Origin: Styela clava
Lineage: Eukaryota > Chordata > Ascidiacea > Stolidobranchia > Styelidae
Direction: 5' to 3'
Assembly (NCBI RefSeq): GCF_964204865.1
Contig: NC_135250.1
Location: 14,446,001-14,510,000, forward strand
DNA: 64,000 nucleotides
Positions 12,985-24,128 of this stretch are shown piece after piece. The position numbers were made by a program, and so were the translations under genes. Each line of letters opens with the position of its first letter. Position 1 is the first letter of the stretch. Under the pieces are notes generated by a model. That model was not told where the DNA came from. It saw nothing but the letters and a program-made list of their open reading frames with translations, and made no database searches.

Positions 12985-14148
12985 AAGTATATCACTTTCT
13001 GTTTCAGATGTTCACAATTGAAACACTTACAGCTAGAGCAGACCTTCATGTTTGAGCTCTTACAACCTAATCACCAGGGTTGCTGTACACTGATTGAAAT
13101 ACCAAGCCAACTACTGAAGAATATCTTAAAAAACTTGTTTCTGCGGGGTACATACCCTTCACTGTGTGCGTTTAAATTTTATTGGTATGTTGAATATTGA
13201 AAACATACCAATAAAATTTAAACGCACACAGTGAAGGGGTCTAATCAGACTACTGTACGGTATACCAAGTTCACAATTACAAACTTCTGTACTAGCATTT
13301 CCCGCCGTGTTTCTACTGGAATTGTTTGGGCACGAAGTTTGTGATGTCAAAGAAGCTCTTACAAATGTTAAAAATGAGAGAACCGTAACCAATCCAATAA
13401 AATCTCCAGAAAATACTGAAATATTAGCTAGCAACCTTTCAATTATCTACTCTTGCCTGGAACCTTGGAGACAGCCAAAATGTAATCAGTAACAGAGGTA
13501 AAACTACTACTATTGTGTTCTTGTATTTATGCATATTTTTACCAAATTATATATATCACACAGACAAGTTGGATAAATTCCATTGAGTATTCTTAGCTGG
13601 GCATGGCACCCATAACAAGAATGATTATTATTCCCAAGGGTGTAAGATGCTGAATTGTTATAAGGAATTGAGATATTACAGTGATTTTGTTATTCGCACC
13701 TTAGAAAAGAATCACTGGGGTTTGGCGTAATCTATATATGAGTGAAGCAATGTCCTCTATCTTTGCTTGGGTATACTTAGATAGCATAGCAAAAATCTTT
13801 ATTTGACCACAAACTTCCTATTGTGACTTTCCATAATTGGGACCGAGAGGTTTCCAGAAATCAGATACAGATCTCCCGCTTATGGTGTTTTTTAGTGATG
13901 GTGCTTGCTATTTCAATCACATGAAACTTCTGTCCGCAACTTCTTATAAATGGGAATGAGAAGTTCCAAGCATTCAGATACAAGTCTTCCTAAGAATGGT
14001 GGTCTGTATTTTAAGCAAATGATCCATGTACAACTATACAGCAACTATGATGACTGTTGTATGAGCTTGAACATGGCAACATGGAGGGGTTCTGCTGTAA
14101 TTATCGGTAATTAAAATTGTGAACATCTGAAAAAATGTGATATACTTT
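12985..14148. mobile_element. Foldback/MITE-like element with ~100-bp imperfect inverted ends
   Basis: The left end (agtatatcactttctg, then tttcagatgttcacaatt) is matched in reverse by the right end (aattgtgaacatctgaaa, then atgtgatatact). Similarity continues inward for about 100 bp on each side (shared ttacagc, agcaga.cc, atgtt, gagctc/caagctc, gttgctgta). The interior contains a perfect hairpin (13155-13238) and an imperfect ~110-bp direct repeat at 13800-14020. No transposase coding sequence is recognisable. No clear target-site duplication found. Confidence 0.6.
13155..13238. repeat. Perfect 37-bp-stem hairpin
   Basis: 13155-13191 (cccttcactgtgtgcg, then tttaaattttattggtatgtt) is the exact reverse complement of 13202-13238, with a 10-nt loop. 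It lies near the left end of the foldback element. A transcript through it would form a long perfect stem. Confidence 0.9.
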
Positions 14149-14655
14149 TACAACATAAGTCTGTCATTATTAATGATCACCAGCTATAATCAATCTTACC
14201 TTATAACATTTGCAGAAGTAAATAGGATAACTTTCTTTCACTTTGACATACTTTTTGAGCTGCTACCACCAGCAGCTGTATTCATAAGCAACCATATCTT
14301 CCATTTCAACACGTTATTTTATTCAAATTGTTCAAAAAAAAAATTCACATTGCAAGTCAGACCTAGTCCTGTAGTCGCGTCAGCGTTCAGAGCGAGAAAT
14401 CGCAGTTGTCACCTGTTTTTGCATCAAGTCGCAACAGGTCAACGGTTATGAATGTCGCTAGGCGTTCAACAAATGGTATAGGATCATACATGGCAGTATT
14501 TATCAAATCTACTGGCACATTTTCTGAATATTTCAACATTTTACGAGAAAGGAACAATATAATTAATCGCATTGCTAGTGTTGCTTCAGTTGTTAACTTG
14601 CCCATCGAAATGTTCATAATTAAGAAGCACTGGTTGAGTCATCTAATACGCTCAA
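14149..14655. other. Spacer before the second UBL relic
   Basis: No confident feature. A short A-run precedes a moderately GC-balanced patch at 14380-14460. Confidence 0.35.
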
Positions 14656-15340
14656 TCTAAAATCAATATTTTTATAATATTGGACGGTTTGAGAAGAGAA
14701 CTATCTGTTCACGAGAATACAGAGACGATTGTCCATCTCAAACAAACTGTTGTGAATGAGTTAATTAGAAACAACCAGCTTACAGTTGATCAAATTCACC
14801 TATTTTTTTTTAAAGAAAGTGAAATAACCAGTGAATATTTATGGATCAGAGATTGTGGCATCAGGCCGGGCGACTCAGTGAATGTTGTTGTCAGACAACG
14901 AAACTTCATCCGAATTACCGTAATGTACGAACATCGACAAATTCTCTCGATCTTGGAACATAGCGAACTTATTCAAAACCTAAAGAAAAAAATTCAAGAA
15001 GGGGAAAGATTTTCCGTTGATCAACAAGTGCTTTTGTTCCAAGGAATCGAAATCAACGGTAGATTAAATTATAGTGGAGTTGGAGACGGATCAACTCTGA
15101 ACTTGTGTTTCAAAAAAGTTCAAATATCTGTCAGAGATTTTCAAGGCAAATAACATACGTTCGAGGTACATCTAACCGACAAAGTTCAAGATTTCAAAAA
15201 GCAAGTCGAAAGGTAAATTGGTTGCACTGCGAGCCAAGAACGTTTAGAATACGCCGGAGCAGCTAATGGATGACAAAAGACTGCTAGATTATGGCGTTGA
15301 ACAAAATTCAACACTGGAGCTGAAAGGTCGTCTTCGCTAG
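14656..15340 (+). pseudogene. Tandem ubiquitin-like (UBL) gene, copy 2, with breaks in the third domain
   Basis: Three consecutive ubiquitin-fold domains. Domain 1 (14656-14905) runs KINIFIILDGLRRELSVHEN, TIVHLKQTVVNEL, and ends RPGDSVNVVV. Domain 2 (14910-15112) runs IRITVMYEHRQILS, LIQNLKKKIQEG, SVDQQVLLFQGIEINGRL and GSTLNLCF. Domain 3 (15115-15340) runs VQISVRDFQGK, then an in-frame TAA, HTFEVHLTDKVQDFKKQVER, a TAA, SQERLEYAG, a one-base insertion near 15262, then LMDDKRLLDYGVEQNSTLEL and TAG at 15338. The first two domains are open for about 165 codons from 14647, but no ATG opens them: the position where ubiquitin starts Met-Gln-Ile reads Lys-Ile-Asn-Ile. No terminal Gly-Gly. It could be the 3' part of a spliced gene, but the stops in domain 3 favour a recent pseudogene. 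Confidence 0.75.
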
Positions 15341-16163
15341 GTTTTTTTATCAATTCTAAAATAACATCGTGTTTTAAAACAAGGGCTTGTTTTAAATCAT
15401 TTTTTTATTGAAATACCCCTTGCATCGCCGTTAAACTACGCAAAAACGTTGCGTTCTGGCAGCTGCATACGCTGCCGGAAATATAATTTCAAAAATGTAA
15501 GTAAAAAATCTTGTTTGGACTTTCTTTTATCTATCGCGTACATTTATCGCCACGGTGGTATCTACAGCAAAGTCATAAGATTTTAACCGGAATGTTTATC
15601 CGAAATGCCAGAGAGACGTTTTGAAGAAGAAAAATTATGAAACTCAGCTCACGAGCCTACCACAAAATTAATTGGATCGAGGCGTAAATATATACTACTA
15701 CTAGATGTCCAACTCCGCTCACCGTATAATAAACAAACAAAGGCGATGTTGCACATCCAAGTGGCGGGCGTCACAGTCGGTTAGGTTCTGACAAGGTGCT
15801 TAACAACGTCGACGCTCCTGCATCACAGCTCGCAAACTCACCCTGTTCATTGATGACTGATCGAAATATTTGCCGAAGGACGTGGAGAATTTGATAAAAA
15901 TGAACAAATAATTGTGAAAAGGAAGACACAGTCTTTTCTACAAATGACCAAGATGATGTGACAACTTCCTTGTCGAAAGGAAGCAAGGCATCAAAAATGC
16001 GATGCATTGCAAAAAATGTTAGTCAGATGTAGGTAAAGTGGTGACGAAAATGAATACTTTGCACTTTATATTAAAAAAAACGCTTAGTAGCACAGCCTTT
16101 TGGTTTCACTCCATCTCAAGTATTGTAACTTTTACATAAGTTCTCCACTTGACTTATAATCAG
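15341..16163. other. Intergenic stretch, nothing recognised
   Basis: Unique sequence after the UBL relic; only short shadow reading frames. Confidence 0.35.
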
Positions 16164-16570
16164 GGCTGCCATAACGTTCTTATTTTTAGTATTTGTCCTT
16201 ATTTTGAAGGTCTTCGTCTTAGGAAATATTTTTGTCCTTTTTCTAAGAAACATCCTCATTTTGACGTGTGTCCTTATTTTTAGCTTTATGAATGAATATA
16301 CCGGTGAATCAAACTTTGAATTTATTTTAGATCTGGAACTTCATAAGAGATAAAATGAGTAAACGTAAAAACATTTGCCGTGATGATTATGAGAAAGAAT
16401 TCAACGGCGTTAAACGAAACGAAGGGCCAGTGATTTGCGCACTGCAGCTTTTGTGAATGTGACAATAACCTGGAGTCCACAGGTAAAGCAGCAATTTCTG
16501 TTTACAATGCAACCCAGAAACACAAGGCTCTGCTCAATAAATTAATCAAACCAATCTATAAAAACCTTTT
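16164..16570 (+). pseudogene. Transposase-type zinc-finger N-terminus remnant
   Basis: Starts with cagggctgccataacg, which looks like a hAT-type end. An ATG at 16355 opens MSKRKNICRDDYEKEFNGVK. After a one-base shift near 16430 the frame continues FAHCSFCECDNNLESTGKAA, then YNATQKHKALLNK. The C-x2-C ... H-x3-5-H spacing with a GKAA linker and a KHKA end is the pattern of BED-like fingers at the N terminus of hAT-family transposases. Coding similarity fades after 16570 and no catalytic part is seen, so it is a fragment. Confidence 0.55.
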
Positions 16571-16911
16571 TCAATAGTCAATTATACAAGGGCCATATCA
16601 ATACATGCAAGCTGCAGAAATTTATTTCCATTATCACATCATTGAAAATCCGACACTTGATATAAAAGAAAAATATTTTCAAATCATTCATGAGCGAATA
16701 CCTATTAAACAATGTAACTGAATGTCAAGATGTAACAACACTACTTGAAAAAGTATTCAAAAAATTTACAAAAAATAGAGCAAATGTATACGTAAAGTAC
16801 TGCAGCCAAAACTAATATCAACAAGATGACCAATAGGACTCATGAAATACGAAAACAATTGAAGAAACACAGCAGCTAAAACGAAGATTAAGACAATGTG
16901 ATTACAGTCAA

Positions 16912-17150
16912 GTTTCCGTACTCCTGAAGTATGCGTGCCTAGAAACGAGGACACCGGAACGTAGTATGTGTACCACGTTAGGGTTAGGCCATAATTTTAT
17001 TCCAATTTTCCTATTTTAGTTCTATTACGAGTTCAGGTACTAACCAAGTGAGTTTTGTAGTATTTGTACCTAAAATTATGGCCTAACCTGGTACACATAT
17101 TATGTTCCGTTGTCCGTCATCTTGGTACACGTATTTCTGGAGTACCCGAG
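16912..17150. repeat. Imperfect ~90-bp inverted repeat (MITE-like)
   Basis: Left arm 16912-17000 and right arm 17071-17150 are imperfect reverse complements. Shared blocks are tatgtgtacca, gttaggccataatttta, cggaac and a tccgtactcc/ggagtac outer block. The loop is about 70 bp. No coding potential. Confidence 0.7.
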
Positions 17151-17380
17151 TTTTTCTCAATAATCCATAGAAATACAAATTATTATTTTAATTACTAATG
17201 TGATTAGGCCAACGACTAACGGATTAGGCACTGAACATTGCTACATATTTTTTTTTTTGCAACTTTTCAATCAACTGGAGCACCGATGGATTCTCAGCCC
17301 CGCGACCTGCAAAATATGCATCTTTTGAACTGAAAATCTTTTGGCGATTCATTCAATATTTAGGGTGAGGCCCTACGGCA

Positions 17381-17600
17381 GGGGTCGGTAACCTTTTGTC
17401 GTTCGCGGGCCATCATTAAGGACAAGACATTGGTGGGGCGCACATATTTTTAGAAAGTTGAAAACCGAACGGATGGTACTCTTTATAAAAAAAATCGAGC
17501 AGCGATACATCTCTCGAATAGAATATAGATTTATTTCCTCGTTGCACTGCATTTTAATGAATTCCATTTGAATATTTTCAATGAAAATATGGGGAGGGGG
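17381..17600 (+). mobile_element. hAT-type element end
   Basis: caggggtcggtaacctttt followed by gtcgttcgcgggcc is the typical outward-facing start of non-autonomous hAT elements. The partner end was not found, so the right border is arbitrary. Confidence 0.45.
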
Positions 17601-20155
17601 CTGAAATTTTCAATTGACAAGTTGGACCAAAACACCTAGCAGGTCTGATCGAAAGCCGGCAAATGTTCGTTTTCAATAGTCACGATAGTCTAATTCTAAA
17701 AAGTGTTTCAGACCACGAACAATTTATATGTATGATATAGTAAAACAATAGGGAAGACTTTTATTTTACACTTAATGGGGGGTCTGACAGATGTTTGGTC
17801 TAATATAGTATATCACATGTTGAAGGTACCAGTATTTGGAGCCCTTCATACGCTGGAGAAGCAAGGAATTTTTTTTTTTTTTTTAATATGAGCACAAAGT
17901 GTGTTGCATGCAGCTGTATAGCATTTAGTTTGTTAAAAAATCCTGGAGCTAATCACCTGTTGTAGACTTCCAGTGTGTAAAATAATTTATGAAATTTTGG
18001 CTGATCCACTGCAGTCTTTTGTCTCCAGATGTTTCAGACGAAGTGGATTTCCGTTTTTGAGGGAAGCCACGTCAGTAGTGCTGTTGCATATGTCAAACAG
18101 GATTTTCTGCAGTTTGCAAAACGTGGCAGTTGCTTTAAATTCAGATATTTCCGGAATCCTAGCAACAGATGTAGGAAGAACCTACAAAAAAAATTTCTCC
18201 GGTTTATCTGTTTATTAAGGACCTGAATACTGTTGGTAATTTTAGCAATAATAACCATGATCCAAGTATTTAAATGCTCAATAGGAGATAGATTTGATAA
18301 GAAAATACAAATGAATTAATATCCAAAACAATTCTTTGTACTATACATGTTCTTAATATTTAACAGACATTTTTATCAAGCTATTGAGTTAAACATGTTG
18401 TTCTGTTAGTTTACATGGCTGTTTCAACTGTTTTTTTTTTTTTAGACATATCTTCATAAATTCATTCTAGATGTGTTTCCATGCCAAAACCCCATCTGGT
18501 GACAGCAAATCATTCTTCAAAAGCGAGTTTTGAGTCGTCTGCAAAAATTTATATTTTAGTTACGGTATTTTGAAAAAAAATTGCCTCAACAATTGAACCT
18601 TGTTTACCATCTAAGCATGTATGTGTTTATATATATATAAGTTGAATACCCCTCAAAACAAATTGGAATTAATAAAATATAACGGTTCCCGGAGAAATAT
18701 TAATGCATTCAATAAATGTGGTGGATTTTGCAGTAGAAAAAAAGTCACACATCAATAATTTAAAAACACTCGACAAAATAATTCAAAATGATTTGGCACA
18801 TCTAAAACTATAAATATGTATATGTTGAAGCCATATTTAGATAATGACAATAATAGGTATCAAATTTATGTGAAAAGTTATTAGTACCAGCCTGAAATCA
18901 AGCAAAATGGATTATCATGGCAAACGTAAAATACCTCTTATGTTGTAATATGCAGCTGGTGACTTCGTATACAATGACAGAATGAATCTGGGAAAAAATT
19001 ATCAAGATCTGTAGAACTTCATCATAAAACACTAATTAATTGAAGTTGAAATATGTGTGATTAATTTATGTTTTTCATACAGACGTCACAATTTCAGGGT
19101 GGTATCGTTCACCACAATAAAAATATAGGGAGACGAGATGCGGTCTTAGGGATAAAGACTGTTCACCCTAATATTTAAAGTTCGATTCCCACGTTATTAA
19201 TTACACGTGTTATGGAATGTGACTCCAATCTGAATTCCCTCAAACGATAATAAGCACACGATGTTGATTGTCGAATTGTTGTATATTATTGAAAAGATGC
19301 ACGATCCAAATTCCAAATACAGATAAAATTGTACACACTTAATTCCTAATGCAGTAAGATTACGGTCAGATCACAAGTGAAACAAAAAGCACAATATTAT
19401 AGAGCAGTCTCGGCAAACCGGAAACGACACGTCATCAAATTGGTCGAAACGAGAAAGGCAATACATGGAGCGAATGCATTATCGCTGTTGCGTAACATAA
19501 TGCGGCCTATTTTGTGAAATATTACATGCTATTAATATGAAAGGGTTAAATAGGTTATAATCCATAGTTACGCAATGCACATTCGCTACACGCCAACCTT
19601 TTGACTCGAAATGTGACGTCACTGCAAGAGAACATGAGTCTGACAAATTGGTGTCATGGTACAAAGAAGTATTATCTTGAACGTTGAATATTCTGCGTTT
19701 TGATACACTTTACACGTTTCAAAACGATCAATCGTTAATACATCTAGCTTGTTGTGATCAGTGAATTAATTAGCTAGCGTTGACAGTCGATAATATGATA
19801 CGCCATTCCAGTATATTGGAGAATTGAAGGAATTTTAAAAAAGCTATTACACAATAATCTTCCATTTGAATAAATTGTAGATAACTTTCAGTAGTAGTAC
19901 TCTAGTAGTTATCGCCATTACGAAGCCAAGTCAGTTGGTTTGAATATTTTAATCAAAGAGTTTGCAGTTGGGGACTTCAGCACAAAATTCATTTATGTGA
20001 ATCATCTGATGAAAGTTTTTGTCATCACTAAATCTCTTCTGATTATTCGCAAAATCAGTGTTATTCACATTGGTTGTCAATCTCAAACTTACGTAATGAA
20101 TTTTTATTTCCTCGTGACTCAATTTTTAGACCCAGATATCATAATCAGTGGTGGG
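17601..20155. other. Intergenic stretch with minor repeats
   Basis: Mostly unique AT-rich DNA. Around 19464-19496 and 19567-19588 there is a short imperfect inverted repeat (gagcgaatgcatt / aatgcacattcgct). At 19130-19190 a tRNA-like B-box (agttcgattccca) follows a weak A-box-like stretch, possibly a degraded tRNA-derived SINE. No gene recognised. Confidence 0.35.
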
Positions 20156-20333
20156 ATTCAGCCAGTTAGCATCTGTTCTATAGAACCGTCTCACGGAATT
20201 TTATGAGATCAGCGAACCGGTTAGCATCATATTATATTGGGTACTGTCAATGTTCTGTTTGTAACAGAACCGGCTAAAAGATATGACTTTTGTGAAGGAA
20301 CCGGCTGACAAAAAAAAATGAATCCGACCACTG
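20156..20333. mobile_element. 178-bp hAT MITE
   Basis: Starts CAGTGGTGGGATTC and ends GAATCCGACCACTG, with subterminal ccggtt/accggc motifs. Flanks are atcataat (20148-20155) and gtcataac (20334-20341), an 8-bp target duplication matching at 6 of 8 positions, as expected for an aged hAT insertion. Confidence 0.8.
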
Positions 20334-20575
20334 GTCATAACACTAAATAACAATACTGAACAGTTTTTGATTGTTGGGAACTGAAGATCATGAACAGGCC
20401 CTGAGCTAGATTAGCTATATTTGGTTTGATACCTTGGCCAGAATTCCCGGTATATTTCGATATGTGACAAAATCGTAGAAGTTCTAGGCAATTTCACTAT
20501 TGCCGGAAGGAAGTATTCATAGGCAAGAAAGTCAGTGGTGGTTCGCACGAACCTGTTCTGTTAGACTGTTGTAGA

Positions 20576-20700
20576 GCAGTGGTTCCCAAACTTTGTTGTT
20601 GCTCCCCTATAGTAGTTTATATAACCAAAAATTTGGAGCAGAGTCAACCTCGCTTTCGTGAAATATCGCGTGTATCTAACAAATAAAAAGACAAATACCT
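20576..20700 (+). mobile_element. hAT-type element end
   Basis: agcagtggttcccaaactttg matches the common hAT-type terminus also seen at 58498-59714 and, in reverse, at 54028-54044. No partner end identified; the right border is nominal. Confidence 0.4.
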
Positions 20701-23700
20701 ATCAACATATTTACCGATCAAGATCGATAGGTAACAAAGTTTACAGTTAATTAAATCCATACCAAAGACGACAATGCCTTATAACTGCATACGTACAAGC
20801 AATAATCAAATTTGAATAAATTGTTTATCAGCTGTTTTGCAAACATCAGATAAGCATGCGTGTTTTCTTTGAAAGTGTGTGGCGTTGTTCTGTACTCTGA
20901 CAAAATTTTGGGAATTTAAAATTGCTGCGCGCATCGTAACAACTTCGAAAACAAAACAAAAAACTTATGTAGTAGTATACAACCACAGGCAAGCTTTCGT
21001 CTGTATGCGTCTTATCCATATAAGATCAATTGCGACGTCCTGTCGTGTACCAGTTTGCCATTTGGTTACTTGCATTTGTTCTGGAATTCAGTATCCTACT
21101 TCCGAACGACTCGACTACCATGACAAGATTTTATCACACATTTTTTTCATCTTTATCAATTTTCGGCCACTATGCTTATGCGCGGAATGAATTACCCACT
21201 GACGACCATATATTAAATATTAGTTTATGTAAGCATTTGTCTATAATAAACGCCATACTAATATTTTTTATTTCTTCGATCACAATCAAATTTCGATAGA
21301 TCGATATATATGGTGCACCATATTTAAATTTAGAACACAAAGCTGTCTACACCTGTCATGTGCTGTCCCAGAAAAGTCGTCGTTCGTGCCTTGGACATCT
21401 GTCCTTAATTATATTATTCTTAAACGTATAAAAACCCAGCAAATTTTGATATATATATGAAATTCTTGCATTAACGAATATGTATTCGATGTGACGTTTG
21501 AATTCCTTTTGTCATAAAAAACTATTCCCCCGACGCCCACATTATAATATACTGGATCGATTTTTTGTAATATTTTGAAGAATTAGAAACCATTATCTCT
21601 ACATTGAGATCATCGGGTACGAGCAATTGTTCAATACTGTTCTCATTGTTGTTCTATATTTGCTCTAATGTTTTATTTTCAGGTCTCTGGAAAAATATTG
21701 TCTCAATCACCCAGATAGTTTTTACACTTGAATTGGCCTCCTCGCGATATATACCCATCTAATATCAAAGTTTTCTGTCCTTGCAATGTCAATTCATCCG
21801 ATGTCCAGTCCTATACCAATTCATAATTGGCAGTCTGTTGGTATATCCCGTTATAAGCTTTCGTATGTCATGAATAGTCAGTGTTTCCACGTTTCACTAT
21901 TATTCAATAAAATAGTAAATTATCGGCAACGAGTGTGCTAAACATTCAATCCAAATGTTGATCAATCTTGAGTTCACATTAAATATCATAAACTTCCTCT
22001 TATTCTTGAACCCATCAGCATACAACAAGAAATTTACGAAACTAAATATAGAGAGAAGGCCAAATGATCGACGCATACTGTTGTTAGTAAAAACTATTTC
22101 ACCAAACTGAATACCAATTGTCGCAAAGATGAATTTATTTCATTGATTTCTGTCACTGCGTAGCATTTGAAAACGATTGAAACGATTCAAAAATGCGTCA
22201 TATTTTTATATTGCTTCACATCAGTTGTCCTTAGATAAATAGTGTCGGAAGGACTATTTACTAGGAAAATTTGTGAAATTTGAAAACCATGAGCAATCCC
22301 AACAAAGAGAAATATTGTTTTTTTTATATCAAGACATATAATAGTTCTATACATCTTATTTTCCGCTCTACCTATTTATTTATAAAATGGATTGTTACGC
22401 TGGGATATTCTATATATATAGTGCGATTCACAATCAGGAAGTTTGCCATTTAATAACATATATATATATATATAATATAACAATAGTCATATGCAAACTT
22501 TTATTATACCACAATTTAAATAAACGCACACGAGCAGCAGTTTGTACAAAACAGGAAAAGTTTATTTGAAAAATCACAATCGAGCGACTTCTCGTGCGAA
22601 TGTTTGTTCTATCTTGTAATATTGTATTATAACGCCTATCCAATTTCAGGATAAATATCTTTCATATTTGTAATAGACGAATAGGGCTTTTAAGTTTGTT
22701 CTTGGGACCGATCATTAACAAATAGCTTACAATTAAGTTATATTTTCTCCATGAATTAATCATATATTTATTAGGAATTCGTCATCTGTTATATTTGTTC
22801 AAAAGTATTCTGCGGGGTTTCATCAAACTAGTATTGAAATTCGTGTTTACCTGATCGAAATGGTTGCGAAGAAATGAAAGAATCTTGAGGAGTACATCCA
22901 ATCCGACTCGTCTGAGAAGTAGCTGATAATCAGTGTCGTATATCTCATTGGAATACAATCATTGAATATGATACCGCAGTTTTTATTCTAAGTTTCAGAG
23001 ATCGTAAGAAATTTTCAACCAACGTCAAAGTATGACTTGTGGTCTTCTTATTGGTATACCTTATGACATTTTTCATATCTTCGCTCCGGAAAAAAACTCC
23101 TAACAAACAGCGATAAAGACAGTTTGGTCACTTTTTCGAAACTCACCCTGTTTATTATTTATTTTATTCGGCCAGAGTGATTTCCTATATATGAAGTTAC
23201 ACTTTAATTTTACTTTGCTTAGTATTTGTATATATGTAATATATATCTTTATCCTTTCATACACAATTTGGCAGCTCCTTCATTCAATTCTGATTCCGCC
23301 TGGTCTAAATAGTCCGCGGGCATTCTAATTCGCATGATGAGACTCCGATCACACACCATGTGCAAGGAAAATATATTTCACTATTTTCTTCGTCCGCTGG
23401 GGACTGTGGTCAGGTGCTCTTTTCTTGTGTTCGTTGCTTTTGCAAGTTGCTGCTGACAATAAAGAACCGATCAGAAATCTTGGGTGTTCTGGTCTATCAA
23501 ACTACCGTACAACAAACAAAAACTTTGAGACTTGTTTCTGTGCTTTGTTGACTTATTTTTCACTTTTTCGTGTTTAGTGCTGCGCTATTTGAGGGGGAGA
23601 AGCAAAAACAAATAATTCGATTGATATGCCAATCAAACGAATATTCAAAGTCTTCACGTTTAGCCAGATATCGATGGCATATTTTTGTGTTCGTAGTCTA

Positions 23701-24128
23701 TTGTAACTGAATCACGTGAAATAATGGAATGAATCTCTTTTGTTGGAGGTTCCTTGATTGAAGGAGAGGATATGCAGACGAAACTCAATACTATCAATTC
23801 ATTATAATATTCAAATAAACACAATTTTACGATGATTTGGAAAAATATTCTTATATAATGTTTGTCTTCAACTATATACTTAACAAACATAATTCTAAAT
23901 ATTCGATTTTCAACCATATGTGGATGATTCAAAATGAATCCCATCTCTTTCGAATTATGAGATGTTCTGTGCATTAACACAATATCAGCTCGGTCTCTAT
24001 TTAATATAATATATATAACCGATAGTTTGGACATCGGTTCAGTTACAAATCCAATTGAAGATTTTCCCGTTTTGTACTGCTATCTGTCTTTGCGCCACTA
24101 AAAACTTCTTTTGTACATTGAACAAGTT
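20701..24128. other. Intergenic region downstream of the SLC26 gene
   Basis: No gene recognised. 23660-23770 on the minus strand is open for about 35 codons ending at a stop (PPTKEIHSIISRDSV, DYEHKNMPSISG) just after a pyrimidine/AG context, and could be an alternative last exon of the SLC26 gene. 23400-23520 has an aataaagaaccgatcag stretch reminiscent of an LTR end but without a demonstrable partner. TA-rich runs occur at 22457-22480. Confidence 0.3.

Noticed and set aside
19130..19190. Possible tRNA gene
   Set aside because: A B-box-like motif is present but no cloverleaf can be formed with a proper acceptor stem; at most a decayed SINE.
20879..21299. Two overlapping frames with a hydrophobic stretch (AIWLLAFVLEFSILLP)
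   Set aside because: Overlapping frames without family similarity or a supported start; probably chance.
23360..23551. Possible second LTR (aataaa followed by gaaccgatcag and a ...gtacaaca end)
   Set aside because: No matching TG start, no target duplication and no second copy in the window.
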